This document shows positions 49,216 to 57,763 of a stretch of DNA of 64,000 nucleotides, piece after piece (positions within the stretch are counted from its first letter, which is position 1; every line of letters starts with the position of its first letter). Below the pieces are notes generated by a model that was given only the letters and a program-made list of their open reading frames with translations, did no database searches and had not been told where the DNA came from. The translations under genes and the position numbers were made by a program. The stretch is taken from positions 372,001-436,000 of the forward strand of contig NZ_JBHWLR010000004.1 of NCBI RefSeq assembly GCF_042731755.1. Reading direction: 5' to 3'. The stretch comes from Promicromonospora sp042731755. GTDB lineage: Bacteria; Actinomycetota; Actinomycetes; Actinomycetales; Cellulomonadaceae.

Positions 49216-50678
49216 GCGGGCAGGAGCGGCACGTCGTCGTCGTGGGCGCGGGTCCGGCAGGCCTCGCGGCCGCGCGCGCCGCCGCCGACGCCGGGGCGCG
49301 GGTCACGGTGCTCGACGCGGCCGACGTGCTCGGCGGCCAGTACTGGCGGCACCTGCCCGCCGAACGTCCGGCCGGGCGCGAGCACCTGCTGCACCACAAG
49401 TGGGACACGTACCGCGCGCTGGCCGACGCCCTGCGGGCGCACCCCGCGGTCACGGTGGTCCCGACGGCGCAGGTGTGGTCGCTGGAGCAGCTCGACGCCG
49501 GCGTCCGCCTGAACGTGCTCGTCGGCGAGCCCGACGCCGCAGGGCGCGAGGCACACACGTTCGAGCCGGACGCCCTCGTGCTCGCGACCGGCGCCCACGA
49601 CCGGACCCTCCCGTTCCCCGGCTGGCAGCTCCCCGGCGTCTACTCGGCGGGGGCGGCGCAGGCGCTGGCGAAGGGGGAGCGGGTCGCCGTCGGGCGCCGC
49701 GTCGTCGTCGCCGGGGCCGGACCATTCCTGCTGCCCGTCGCCTCGTCGCTGCTGCGGACCGGTGCCACCGTGCTCGGCGTGCACGAGGCGAGCCGGACCG
49801 GGTCGCTCGCCCGTGGCTGGCTGGACCGTCCGTGGGAGCTGGTCGGCGCCGTCGGCAAGGCCGGTGAGCTGGCCGGATACGTCGGTGAGCTCGTGCGCCA
49901 CCGCGTCCCGTGGCGCCCCGGCGAGGCTGTGGTCGCCGCGCACGGCGACGGCCAGGTCGAGGCCGTGACGATCGCCCGGCTCGACGCCCGCTGGGCGCCC
50001 GTGCCAGGGACGGAACGCCAGGTCGAGGCCGACGCCGTCGCCGTGAGCCACGGGTTCACGCCGCGCCTGGAGCTGGCGGTCGCCGCCGGGTGCGCCCTCG
50101 CGCCGAGCCGGTTCGTGGTCGTGGACGACGCGCAGGCCACGTCCGTGCCGGGTGTGTGGGCCGCCGGTGAGATCACCGGGATCGGCGGGGCCGACGCGGC
50201 CCTGGCCGAGGGCGCCGTCGCGGGCACGGCTGCCGCCGGGGGCGACCTCCTGTCCGGGACCGCCGGCCGTGCCGTCCGGGCCCGGGACAGCGCCCGCGGC
50301 TTCGCCGCCCGGATCGAGGCCGCCCACGGCATCCGCGGCGGGTGGGTGCGCTGGCTGCGCGACGACACCGTCGTCTGCCGCTGCGAGGAGACCACCTACG
50401 GCCGCGTGCGCGAGGTCGTCGAGCTGACCGGGTCGCACGAGACCCGCTCGGTGAAGCTGACCAGCCGCGCCGGGCTCGGCCCGTGCCAGGCGCGCATGTG
50501 CGGCCGCACGCTCCAGGAGCTGCTCGACGGCGACGGGTCGGACGGCGCGCCCGGCGTCGACCGCCGTCCGCTCGTGGTGCCCGTGCGGCTCGGCGACCTG
50601 GCCGCGCTGCCTTCCCCTTCTACTTCACTTCCCACCGCTACTTCCCACAGCATCGCAACCACAGGAGACCTGACATGA
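49212..50678 (+). CDS. Dehydrogenase FAD/NAD-binding subunit with BFD-like iron-sulfur domain
   Basis: The 488-residue protein has an N-terminal FAD motif VVVVGAGPAGLAAARAAADAG, a second nucleotide motif RVVVAGAGPFLLPVASSLLR and a C-terminal BFD-like cluster site with VCRCEET and LGPCQARMCG. A polar Ser/Thr tail of about 20 residues precedes the stop and seems dispensable. It completes the three-subunit dehydrogenase. The stop overlaps the deaminase start (ATGA). Confidence 0.88.
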   Translation: MSGQERHVVVVGAGPAGLAAARAAADAGARVTVLDAADVLGGQYWRHLPAERPAGREHLLHHKWDTYRALADALRAHPAVTVVPTAQVWSLEQLDAGVRLNVLVGEPDAAGREAHTFEPDALVLATGAHDRTLPFPGWQLPGVYSAGAAQALAKGERVAVGRRVVVAGAGPFLLPVASSLLRTGATVLGVHEASRTGSLARGWLDRPWELVGAVGKAGELAGYVGELVRHRVPWRPGEAVVAAHGDGQVEAVTIARLDARWAPVPGTERQVEADAVAVSHGFTPRLELAVAAGCALAPSRFVVVDDAQATSVPGVWAAGEITGIGGADAALAEGAVAGTAAAGGDLLSGTAGRAVRARDSARGFAARIEAAHGIRGGWVRWLRDDTVVCRCEETTYGRVREVVELTGSHETRSVKLTSRAGLGPCQARMCGRTLQELLDGDGSDGAPGVDRRPLVVPVRLGDLAALPSPSTSLPTATSHSIATTGDLT

Positions 50679-51610
50679 ACCAGCGATTCGACCTCGGCGG
50701 CGTCATCGTCGCCACCACCCTCGCCTTCACGCCCGACGAGTCCGCGCCGGCCGGGCTGGCCGTCGACTACGAGAAGTTCGCCGCGCACTGCGACTTCCTG
50801 ATCGAGAACGGCTGCCGCGGCGTCGGTCCGAACGGCTCGCTCGGCGAGTACTCCTCGCTGACCGACGACGAGCGCCGCAAGGTGATCCAGACCGCCGTCA
50901 AGGCGGTGGACGGCCGCGGCCTGGTCGTCGCCGGCGTGCACGGCGTGGGCTCGCACCAGGCCAAGCACTGGGCCGAGCTCGCCGCCGAGGACGGGGCCGA
51001 CGGCGTCCTGCTGCTGCCGCCCACGATCTACCGCGCCAACCGCGCCGAGGTGATCGCGCACTACGCCGCCGTCAACGAGGTGGGCCTGCCGATCATGATC
51101 TACAACAACCCGATCGACACCAAGGTCGACCTCACGCCGAGCATCCTGGCCGAGCTGGCCCAGCTCGAGAACGTCGTGGCCGTCAAGGAGTTCTCGGGCG
51201 ACGTGCGGCGCGTGCTGGAGATCAAGGAGCTCGCCCCCGACCTCGACGTCATCGCGGGCGCCGACGACCTGCTGTTCGAGTCGCTCGTCGCGGGCGCCGT
51301 CGGCTGGTTCGCCGGGTACCCGAACGCGTTCCCGCGCGAGGCCGTGGAGATCTACACCCTGGTCACCGAGGGGAAGATCGACGAGGCCCGCGAGCTGTAC
51401 CGCCACCTCGTGCCGGTCTTCCGCTGGGACTCGCGCACCGAGTTCGTCCAGGCCATCAAGTACTCGATCGACCTGGCCGGGCAGAGCTACGGTGGGCCCA
51501 CCCGTCCGCCGCGCGGCCCGCTGTCGGCGGAGCACGAGGCACAGGTCCGCAAGGCGACGGAGGCGGCGCTCACCCACATCGCCTCCCGCACCCCCCGCAC
51601 CCCCCGCTGA
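50675..51610 (+). CDS. 1-pyrroline-4-hydroxy-2-carboxylate deaminase (DHDPS fold)
   Basis: The ATG at 50675 follows AGGAG. The 311-residue protein has the DHDPS-superfamily residues PIMIYNNPIDTKVD (Tyr) and VVAVKEFSGD (Schiff-base Lys) with GPNGSLGEYSSLT in place of the classical GTTGE. This is the pattern of the deaminase that turns the hydroxyproline-derived pyrroline into 2-oxoglutarate semialdehyde and ammonia. Its neighbours are the enzymes before and after that step. The TGA stop lies inside a family A palindrome. Confidence 0.87.
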   Translation: MNQRFDLGGVIVATTLAFTPDESAPAGLAVDYEKFAAHCDFLIENGCRGVGPNGSLGEYSSLTDDERRKVIQTAVKAVDGRGLVVAGVHGVGSHQAKHWAELAAEDGADGVLLLPPTIYRANRAEVIAHYAAVNEVGLPIMIYNNPIDTKVDLTPSILAELAQLENVVAVKEFSGDVRRVLEIKELAPDLDVIAGADDLLFESLVAGAVGWFAGYPNAFPREAVEIYTLVTEGKIDEARELYRHLVPVFRWDSRTEFVQAIKYSIDLAGQSYGGPTRPPRGPLSAEHEAQVRKATEAALTHIASRTPRTPR

Positions 51611-51667
51611 GTGCTGGCTATTTGCGCGATCGAAAGGATTCGACAGCGCAGATGTCCAGCACTCAAC
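51606..51667. repeat. Palindromic 3'-end repeat, family A copy 2
   Basis: Arms 51606-51627 and 51646-51667 match at 18 of 22 positions and share GAGTGCTGG with copies at 17485 and 57178. It contains the deaminase stop codon and ends 15 bases before the epimerase start, so it may attenuate the operon here. Confidence 0.8.
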
Positions 51668-51681
51668 GAGAAGGAGGAAGC

Positions 51682-52683
51682 ATGCGTTCTAGCAGGACCA
51701 TCACCGCCGTCGACTCGCACACGGAGGGCATGCCGACGCGCGTCGTGACCGGCGGCGTGGGGCCCATTCCCGGCGCCACGATGAACGACAAGCGGCTGTA
51801 CTTCATGGAGCACATGGACGAGCTGCGGCACTTCCTGATGGACGAGCCGCGGGGGCACGGCGCGATGAGCGGCGCCATCCTGCAGCCGCCCACGCGGTCC
51901 GACTGCGACTGGGGCGTCGTCTACATCGAGGTGTCCGGGTGCCTGCCGATGTGCGGCCACGGCACCATCGGCGTGGCCACGGTGCTGGTCGAGACGGGCA
52001 TGGTGGACGTGGTCGAGCCGGTCACGGAGATCCGGCTCGACACGCCCGCCGGGCTCGTCGTCGCGAAGGTCGCCGTCAGCGACGGCCACGCCGACGCCGT
52101 GACCATCGAGAACGTGCCCAGCTTCGTCACCGCCCTCGACCAGGAGGTCGAGGTGCCGGGCTACGGCACCGTGCCCTACTCCATGGCGTTCGGCGGCAAC
52201 TTCTACGCCCTGGTCGACCTCGACGACCTCAAGCTGCCGTTCGACCGCGACCGCCAGCAGGACCTCCTCGCCGCCGGGCTCGCGATCATGGACGCCATCA
52301 ACGAGACCGCGATGCCCAAGCACCCCGAGCTCGACGGCGTCGAGGGCTGCCACCACGTCGAGCTCATCGCCCCCGGCTCGGACGCCCGGCTCTCCCGCCA
52401 CGCCATGGCGATCTACCCGGGGTGGTTCGACCGGTCGCCGTGCGGCACCGGCACGTCCGCCCGCATGGCGGAGCTCTGGGCCCGCGGTGAGCTGGCCCTG
52501 GACACCGACTTCGTCAACGAGTCGTTCATCGGCAGCCGGTTCGTCGGCCGCCTGGTGGGGGAGACGACCGTCGCGGGCCTGCCCGCCGTCCTGCCCACCA
52601 TCACCGGCCGTGCCTGGGTCACGGGCACCGCCAACTACCTGCTCGACCCGAGCGACCCGTTCCCCACGGGTTTCGTGTTCTGA
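51682..52683 (+). CDS. 4-hydroxyproline 2-epimerase (proline racemase family)
   Basis: The ATG at 51682 follows AAGGAGG. The 333-residue protein carries both catalytic cysteines of the active racemase/epimerase type: PMCGHGTIGVA and RSPCGTGTSAR. VDSHTEGMPTRVVTGG and the length match the family. With both Cys present it should be an epimerase rather than the Thr/Cys dehydratase subtype. It converts trans-4-hydroxy-L-proline to cis-4-hydroxy-D-proline, the first catabolic step. Confidence 0.92.
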   Translation: MRSSRTITAVDSHTEGMPTRVVTGGVGPIPGATMNDKRLYFMEHMDELRHFLMDEPRGHGAMSGAILQPPTRSDCDWGVVYIEVSGCLPMCGHGTIGVATVLVETGMVDVVEPVTEIRLDTPAGLVVAKVAVSDGHADAVTIENVPSFVTALDQEVEVPGYGTVPYSMAFGGNFYALVDLDDLKLPFDRDRQQDLLAAGLAIMDAINETAMPKHPELDGVEGCHHVELIAPGSDARLSRHAMAIYPGWFDRSPCGTGTSARMAELWARGELALDTDFVNESFIGSRFVGRLVGETTVAGLPAVLPTITGRAWVTGTANYLLDPSDPFPTGFVF

Positions 52684-52708
52684 CCCGCTTTCTTCGATGA
52701 GGAGCCCC

Positions 52709-54202
52709 ATGACCGCCACCGCGGCGTCCGACCTTGACCGCACCGTCGACGACGTGGCCCGCCGGGCCGCCGAGGCCTTCGCCGGGCTGTCCCGGGCCAC
52801 GCCCGCGACCCGCGCCGCCGGCCTGCGCCGCGCCGCCGCAGCCCTCGGCGACCACGCCGACGAGCTCGTCGCCACCGCCCACGTGGAGACCGGCCTCGCC
52901 GAGGCGCGGCTGCGCGGCGAGCTCAGGCGCACGCAGGTGCAGCTGCGCCTGTTCGCGCACGTCGTGGAGGACGGCGCCTACCTCGACGTCCGCATCGACG
53001 AGGCCGACCCCGACTTCGTGCTCGGCCCCCGCCCCGACCTGCGCCGCGCCCTGTGGCCCGTCGGCCCCGTGGTCAACTTCGCGGCCAGCAACTTCCCCTT
53101 CGCGTTCTCCGTGGCGGGCGGCGACACCGCAGCGGCGCTCGCGGCAGGGTGCCCGGTGATCGTCAAGGCGCACCCGGGGCATCCGTGGCTGTCGGCGCGG
53201 GTGGCGACGCTCGTGGCCGGCGCGCTCGTCGAGGCCGGGCTGCCGGAGGGCACGCTCCAGCTCGTCACCGACCAGGACGCCGGGGTGGCCCTGCTGGAGC
53301 ACCCGGCCGTGAAGGCTGCGGCCTTCACCGGGTCGCAGCACGTGGGGCAGCTCCTGGCCGCCCGGGCCGCCGCGCGGCCCGAGCCGATCCCGTTCTTCGG
53401 CGAGCTCGGCAGCGTCAACCCGGTGCTGGTCTCGCAGGCAGCCCTGGACGAGCGCGCGGACGCGCTGCTCGCCGGGTTCGTCGCGAGCGTCTCCGGCTCG
53501 GCCGGCCAGCTCTGCACCAAGCCGGGCTTCCTGCTCGTCCCGGCAGGCACGGCGTACGACGACGCCGTGGTCGCCGCCGCGGCCGACGTCCCCGAGCACC
53601 GGCTGCTCAACCCGTCGATCGCCGACGGCTACGAGCGGCGCGTCGGCCAGGCACTGGCCGTGGACGGGGTGCGCGTGGTGCGCGCCGGCGACTTCCGGCG
53701 GGACGACGACGGGCAGGCCTGGGTGACGCCGACGTTCGTCGCGGCGCCGCTGGACGTGCTCCGGGCCGCCGGGGACGCGCTGCTCGACGAGGTGTTCGGG
53801 CCGTTCTCGGTGATCGTGGAGTACCCGGCCGGGACCGACCTGGCCGCCGTCGTCGGCGAGCTGTTCCCCGGCAACCTCACGCTGACCCTGCACCTGGGCG
53901 CGGGGGAGACCGGCGCGGAGCAGGGCGCGCTCGTGGCGGCGCTGGGGCGGCATGCCGGGCGGGTGCTGCTCGGCGGCTGGCCCACGGGTGTGGCGGTGAC
54001 CCCCGCGATGCAGCACGGCGGCCCGTCGCCCGCGACGACGACGGACGGCACGTCGGTCGGCACCGCCGCGATCGGCCGGTTCCTGCGCGGCGTCACCTAC
54101 CAGGACGCCCCGCAGGACCTGCTGCCCGCGCCGCTGCGCGACGACAACCCGTGGGACGTGCCCCGCACGGTGTCGCCGCGGGGCGCGTCGGCGGAGTGGT
54201 GA
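52709..54202 (+). CDS. 2-oxoglutarate semialdehyde dehydrogenase (hydroxyproline operon)
   Basis: The ATG at 52709 follows GAGGAG. The 497-residue aldehyde dehydrogenase has VGPVVNFAASNFPFAFSVAG, LGSVNPVLV and the active-site GSAGQLCTKPGF. It is a paralogue of the glucarate-operon enzyme at 18886 but about 50 residues shorter. It oxidises the deaminase product to 2-oxoglutarate, the last step of hydroxyproline breakdown. It lies 25 bases after the epimerase gene. Confidence 0.9.
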   Translation: MTATAASDLDRTVDDVARRAAEAFAGLSRATPATRAAGLRRAAAALGDHADELVATAHVETGLAEARLRGELRRTQVQLRLFAHVVEDGAYLDVRIDEADPDFVLGPRPDLRRALWPVGPVVNFAASNFPFAFSVAGGDTAAALAAGCPVIVKAHPGHPWLSARVATLVAGALVEAGLPEGTLQLVTDQDAGVALLEHPAVKAAAFTGSQHVGQLLAARAAARPEPIPFFGELGSVNPVLVSQAALDERADALLAGFVASVSGSAGQLCTKPGFLLVPAGTAYDDAVVAAAADVPEHRLLNPSIADGYERRVGQALAVDGVRVVRAGDFRRDDDGQAWVTPTFVAAPLDVLRAAGDALLDEVFGPFSVIVEYPAGTDLAAVVGELFPGNLTLTLHLGAGETGAEQGALVAALGRHAGRVLLGGWPTGVAVTPAMQHGGPSPATTTDGTSVGTAAIGRFLRGVTYQDAPQDLLPAPLRDDNPWDVPRTVSPRGASAEW

Positions 54203-54454
54203 CGGCGGCAGCCTGCTGAGCGCGGCCTGGGCGGTCGGCAGTTTGCTGAGCCGGTCTCGTCCGGTCGGCAGCTTGCATCGAGGTTGGCAAAGGGACGTTT
54301 CGACCTCAGGGAGGGCGGCNNNNNNNNNNCCTCCTCTTTCGCTTGGACCCTTACCACACCGCCACCCCTCTCCTCCCCCCCCCTGGACGAAGCCTGCCGG
54401 TTTCGCGCCAAAACTCCCCACCCGGGACCCGGAGGGCGCCGTCCGCCAGGTGGA
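54203..54454. other. Convergent spacer with imperfect repeats and a contig join
   Basis: Imperfect units of about 31 bases sharing CGGYCGGCAGYTTGCTGAGC begin near 54205, 54232 and 54262, then N at 54320-54329 and C/T-rich noise to about 54395. No gene is visible. Confidence 0.65.
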
Positions 54455-55612
54455 TCAGGCGCCTCGGTACGGGCGGAAGAAGTCGCGGAGCTCCTGGGCG
54501 TACAGCTCCGGCTCCTCGAACGCCGCGAAGTGGCCGCCCCGTTCCGGTTCGGTGACGCGAACCGTGTGGGCGGTCCGCTCCAGCCACGCCCGCGGCGGGC
54601 GCACGATGTCGCCCGGGAACAGCGAGAACCCGGACGGCACCTCGACCCGGCGCGTGAGCTGCCGGGCGGGGATCGCGCCGTTGGCGTGGTACATCCGCAT
54701 CGACGAGCCGATGGTGCCCGTGAGCCAGTAGATCGTGATGTTCGTCAGGATCTCGTCCCGCGTGTAGGCGTCCTCCAGGTCACCGAAGCTCCAGGCCCTG
54801 AGCTTCTCGACGATCCACGCGGCCAGCCCGGCGGGCGAGTCGTTGAGCCCGGCGGCGACGGTCTGCGGCTTGGTGCGGTGCATGGCGCCGTACGCGCCCT
54901 CGGTCGCGCTCCACGTGGCGGTCTCGGCGAACCAGGCGCGCTCCTCGGCCTGGAGTGTCGCCGGGTCGCCCGCGAAGACGGGCAGCCCGCCGTCCGTGCG
55001 GTGCACGGCGACCACGCGGTCCGGGTGGTCCAGCGCCAGGTACCGGCTCACGTGGCTGCCGATGTCGCCGCCCGCCGCGCCGAACCGCTCGTACCCCAGC
55101 ACCGTCATGAGCGAGGCCCACAGCCCCGCGACGGCGATCGAGCTCAGCGGCGCGCCCGTCGGCCGGTCCGAGTACCCGAAGCCCGGCATGTCCGGGACGA
55201 CGACGTCGAACGCGTCGGCGGGGTCGGCGCCGTGCGCGCCGGGGTCCGTCAGGAGCGGCACGACCTTCGAGTACCGCCAGAACGAGTCGGGCCAGCCGTG
55301 GCTGAGCATCAGCGGCAGCACCGGGCCGGACGGCGCGACGGCGCGCGCGTGCACGAAGTGGATCCCCAGCCCGCCGACCGACGTCCGGAAGCGGGGGAGC
55401 CGCGCCAGCGTGGCCTCCTGGGCGCGCCAGTCGAACCCGTCCGCCCAGTACGCGACGAGCTCGCGGAGGTAGTCGAGATCGGTGCCCAGCGTCCAGCCGG
55501 CGTCCTCGGGGGCGTCGGGCCAGCGGGTCGCCCGCAGCCGCGCGCGCAGGTCCTCGATCGCCTCCGGCGTGGCCTGCGGGGCGAACGGCTCAGGGGCGAT
55601 GGTCTCCGACAC
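54455..55612 (-). CDS. Epoxide hydrolase family alpha/beta hydrolase
   Basis: Start taken at GTG 55612, which has AGGG nine bases upstream; GTG 55621 has none. The 385-residue protein has the EHN N-terminal domain (TPEAIEDLRARLRATRWPD, then FDWRAQEATLARLPRF), oxyanion SHGWPDSFW, nucleophile Asp in AAGGDIGSHVSRYL, lid tyrosines in IYWLTGTIGSSMRMY and the catalytic His in ERGGHFAAFEEPE. This is the standard juvenile-hormone/microsomal epoxide hydrolase layout. It converts epoxides to diols; substrate unknown. It is a diverged paralogue of the enzyme at 32440. Confidence 0.88.
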   Translation of the reverse strand: MSETIAPEPFAPQATPEAIEDLRARLRATRWPDAPEDAGWTLGTDLDYLRELVAYWADGFDWRAQEATLARLPRFRTSVGGLGIHFVHARAVAPSGPVLPLMLSHGWPDSFWRYSKVVPLLTDPGAHGADPADAFDVVVPDMPGFGYSDRPTGAPLSSIAVAGLWASLMTVLGYERFGAAGGDIGSHVSRYLALDHPDRVVAVHRTDGGLPVFAGDPATLQAEERAWFAETATWSATEGAYGAMHRTKPQTVAAGLNDSPAGLAAWIVEKLRAWSFGDLEDAYTRDEILTNITIYWLTGTIGSSMRMYHANGAIPARQLTRRVEVPSGFSLFPGDIVRPPRAWLERTAHTVRVTEPERGGHFAAFEEPELYAQELRDFFRPYRGA

Positions 55613-55643
55613 GGCACACACCCTACGTGCGGCCCGCGCGGGC

Positions 55644-55681
55644 GGCGCGGCGTCGTCCTGGGGTCGTCACGACGCCGCGCC
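55644..55681 (-). terminator. Hairpin terminator after the VOC gene
   Basis: Perfect 13-base arms GGCGCGGCGTCGT (55644-55656) and its complement (55669-55681) with a 12-base loop lie 12 bases past the VOC stop. Confidence 0.7.
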
Positions 55682-55692
55682 GGGTGCGGCGG

Positions 55693-56058
55693 TCAGTCGG
55701 TGGGCGAGACGCGGATCAGGTTGCCGTCGGGGTCGGCGACCACGAACGTGCGCCCGAAGACCTCGTCGTGCGGCTCCTCGACCACGGTGACGCCCTTGCC
55801 GACCCAGGCCGCGTAGACGTCGTCGACGGCGGCCGCGGACCGGGACACCATCAGGCCCACCTCGAACGACCGCGGCGTCTGCGCGGAGAGCCCGTCGGTG
55901 CGGCCGCTCCACAGCGCGAACAGCACGCCGGGCGCGATCTCGAAGGGTACGTAGCGCGGGGCGCGCATGACCGGCTCGATCTCGAACAGGTCGGCATAGA
56001 ACGCCGTGGCGCGCTCGACGTCGGTCACGTACACGAGGAAGAGGTTGGGTGCGGGCAT
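55693..56058 (-). CDS. VOC-family (glyoxalase/bleomycin-resistance-like) protein
   Basis: The ATG at 56058 follows AAGGAG. The 121-residue protein has the VOC pattern FLVYVTDVERATAFYADLFE at the start and TFVVADPDGNLIRVSP at the end. The metal-ligand positions are only partly conserved, so it may be a binding rather than catalytic member. It is divergent from the WYL regulator, with one palindrome in between, and is its likely target. Confidence 0.85.
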   Translation of the reverse strand: MPAPNLFLVYVTDVERATAFYADLFEIEPVMRAPRYVPFEIAPGVLFALWSGRTDGLSAQTPRSFEVGLMVSRSAAAVDDVYAAWVGKGVTVVEEPHDEVFGRTFVVADPDGNLIRVSPTD

Positions 56059-56119
56059 GGGTAGCTCCTTCCAGGCTGCCGCCGACGTTCGGCGACAGAC
56101 CCACGCTCGCGCGCTAACC

Positions 56120-56134
56120 TGACAGAACCTGTCA
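56120..56134. promoter_or_regulatory. Palindromic operator between VOC and WYL genes
   Basis: TGACAG-AAC-CTGTCA is a perfect 6-3-6 palindrome 35-50 bases before the WYL start and about 60 bases before the VOC start. It is the expected site for the WYL protein. Confidence 0.65.
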
Positions 56135-56169
56135 TGTTCAACCCCGCAGCGACCGACCGGAGAGCAGAG

Positions 56170-57138
56170 ATGACCTCGGCACAGCGCCTCATCGGCTTGC
56201 TCGGCGCGCTCCAGGCGCGGCGGCACACCACGGCGGAGGCGCTCGCGGAGGAGTTCGGCGTGTCCGTCCGCACGATCCTGCGCGACGTGCAGAAGCTCGT
56301 CGACGCCGACATCCCCGTGCTCACCGAGCGCGGGAAATACGGCGGCATCAGCCTGCTCCCCGGCCAGCAGGTCGACCTCAGCCGGCTGACGACGTCGGAG
56401 GCCGACGTGCTCCGCGCCGTCGGCGTCGACCTCGAACGCGCCCGGGCGCTCGGCGCGGAGACGGCGGCGCGGGCCGCCGTCGGCAAGTTCGCGACCCGGC
56501 CCGGCGCGCCCCCGGCACGGACCGGGGTGGCGCCGCTGTCCCTGGCCGACGTCGTCACGGTCGAGAACCGGGCCTGGTTCGCGCCGCAGGAGCCGCGCGA
56601 GGCGCCCGACGTCGCCGCGCTCGCGCGCGACCTGCGCCAGGCCCGGCGGCTGCGCGTGACGTACCGGCGCAGCGGGGAGCGCGCGGCGTCGGACCTGGTG
56701 GTGGACCCGTACGGGCTGCTGCTGCGGGTCGACCGCTGGTACCTCGTCGCCGACGTCGAGTCGGTGCCCCGGCTGTTCGCGCTGACCCGGCTGGACCGCT
56801 GGGCGCTGCTCGACGAGCCGCGCCGGATCCGCGACGTCGCCCTGGAGGACGTCGCGCGCGGGCTCGGCCGGGCGCTGGAGACCCGCGGTGGAATGACGGT
56901 CGAGGCGCTCCTGGACGCCGACGGCGTGGACCTGGCCCGCCGCATCCTGGGCTCGCGGCTGCGCACGGTCGGGCCGCCGGACGCGTCGGGCCGGGTGCCG
57001 ATCACCGTCGCCTACGCCCAGGTCGAGGCCGCCCGGCAGCTCCTCCAGTTCGCCGACCACATCGAGGTCACGGCCCCGCCGGAGGCCCGGGCGCTCGTCC
57101 ACCGCCTGGCGGCCGCGACCGCCCGCCGCCACACCTGA
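56170..57138 (+). CDS. WYL-domain transcriptional regulator (YafY type)
   Basis: The ATG at 56170 has GGAG upstream; ATG 56134 overlaps the operator and lacks a site. The 322-residue protein has an N-terminal DeoR/HTH_11-like domain (RLIGLLGALQARRHTTAEAL, VSVRTILRDVQKL) and a WYL domain (VTYRRSGERAASDLVVDPYG, DRWYLVADVE). WYL domains sense nucleic acids or small ligands. It probably controls the divergent VOC gene and itself. Confidence 0.9.
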   Translation: MTSAQRLIGLLGALQARRHTTAEALAEEFGVSVRTILRDVQKLVDADIPVLTERGKYGGISLLPGQQVDLSRLTTSEADVLRAVGVDLERARALGAETAARAAVGKFATRPGAPPARTGVAPLSLADVVTVENRAWFAPQEPREAPDVAALARDLRQARRLRVTYRRSGERAASDLVVDPYGLLLRVDRWYLVADVESVPRLFALTRLDRWALLDEPRRIRDVALEDVARGLGRALETRGGMTVEALLDADGVDLARRILGSRLRTVGPPDASGRVPITVAYAQVEAARQLLQFADHIEVTAPPEARALVHRLAAATARRHT

Positions 57139-57177
57139 CCGCCACACCTGACCACCACACCTGACCGCCACGACGTC

Positions 57178-57238
57178 GTTGAGTGCTGGGTATCTGCGCG
57201 TTTACGGGCTGCGGAAGCGCAGATAGCCAGCACTCAAC
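57178..57238. repeat. Palindromic 3'-end repeat, family A copy 3
   Basis: Arms 57178-57199 and 57217-57238 match at 21 of 22 positions around a 17-base loop, between the convergent WYL and MarR stops. It is the best-preserved member of the GAGTGCTGG family. Confidence 0.9.
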
Positions 57239-57244
57239 AGGCTG

Positions 57245-57694
57245 TCAGGGGGCCAGGCGGCGGGTTGCCTCCAGCAGGGCGCGGGTGCCCCGGGTCAGGG
57301 CCCGGAGGTCGTCGACGTCGAGCAGGTCCAGCAGGTCGGGCGGTAAATCGTCCTCGAGCGCGACGATGCGCCGGATCGCCTCGCTGCCCTTCTCCGTGGT
57401 GGTCACGCGGCGCACCCGGCCGTCGACCGGGTCGGGGGTGCGCACGACCATCCCGGCGGCCGTGAGCCGGTCGAGGATCCCGGAGACCGTCGCGGCGGAG
57501 ACCCCGAGCGCCTCGGCGAGCCGCTGCGGCGTCGAGTCGCGGTCCACCTGCACCAGGGCCAGCGCTCTGAGCTGCTGCACCGTGAGGTCCGTCTCCAGCA
57601 GCGGCCGGAGCCGGGAGGCGAAGAACGCCTCGCCCAGCTCGTGGTGCAGTTCGGCGAGCTCGGCGGCGAGCTGCGCGCGGGTCACGTCGGTCAC
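57245..57694 (-). CDS. MarR-family regulator of the RND exporter
   Basis: The 149-residue protein has a MarR winged helix: LTVQQLRALALVQVD, STPQRLAEALGVSAATVSGI, DRLTAAGMVVRTPDPVDGRV. It is divergent from the RND gene with a TTTGC-N5-GCAAA site between them, so it likely represses the exporter and releases on binding a toxic ligand. Confidence 0.88.
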   Translation of the reverse strand: MTDVTRAQLAAELAELHHELGEAFFASRLRPLLETDLTVQQLRALALVQVDRDSTPQRLAEALGVSAATVSGILDRLTAAGMVVRTPDPVDGRVRRVTTTEKGSEAIRRIVALEDDLPPDLLDLLDVDDLRALTRGTRALLEATRRLAP

Positions 57695-57763
57695 GGGGTG
57701 ACTTTAGTGGTCCGCGGGCGGCGCGAGAACCGGACTTGCGCGGCGGGAACCCGGGCGTGATCC

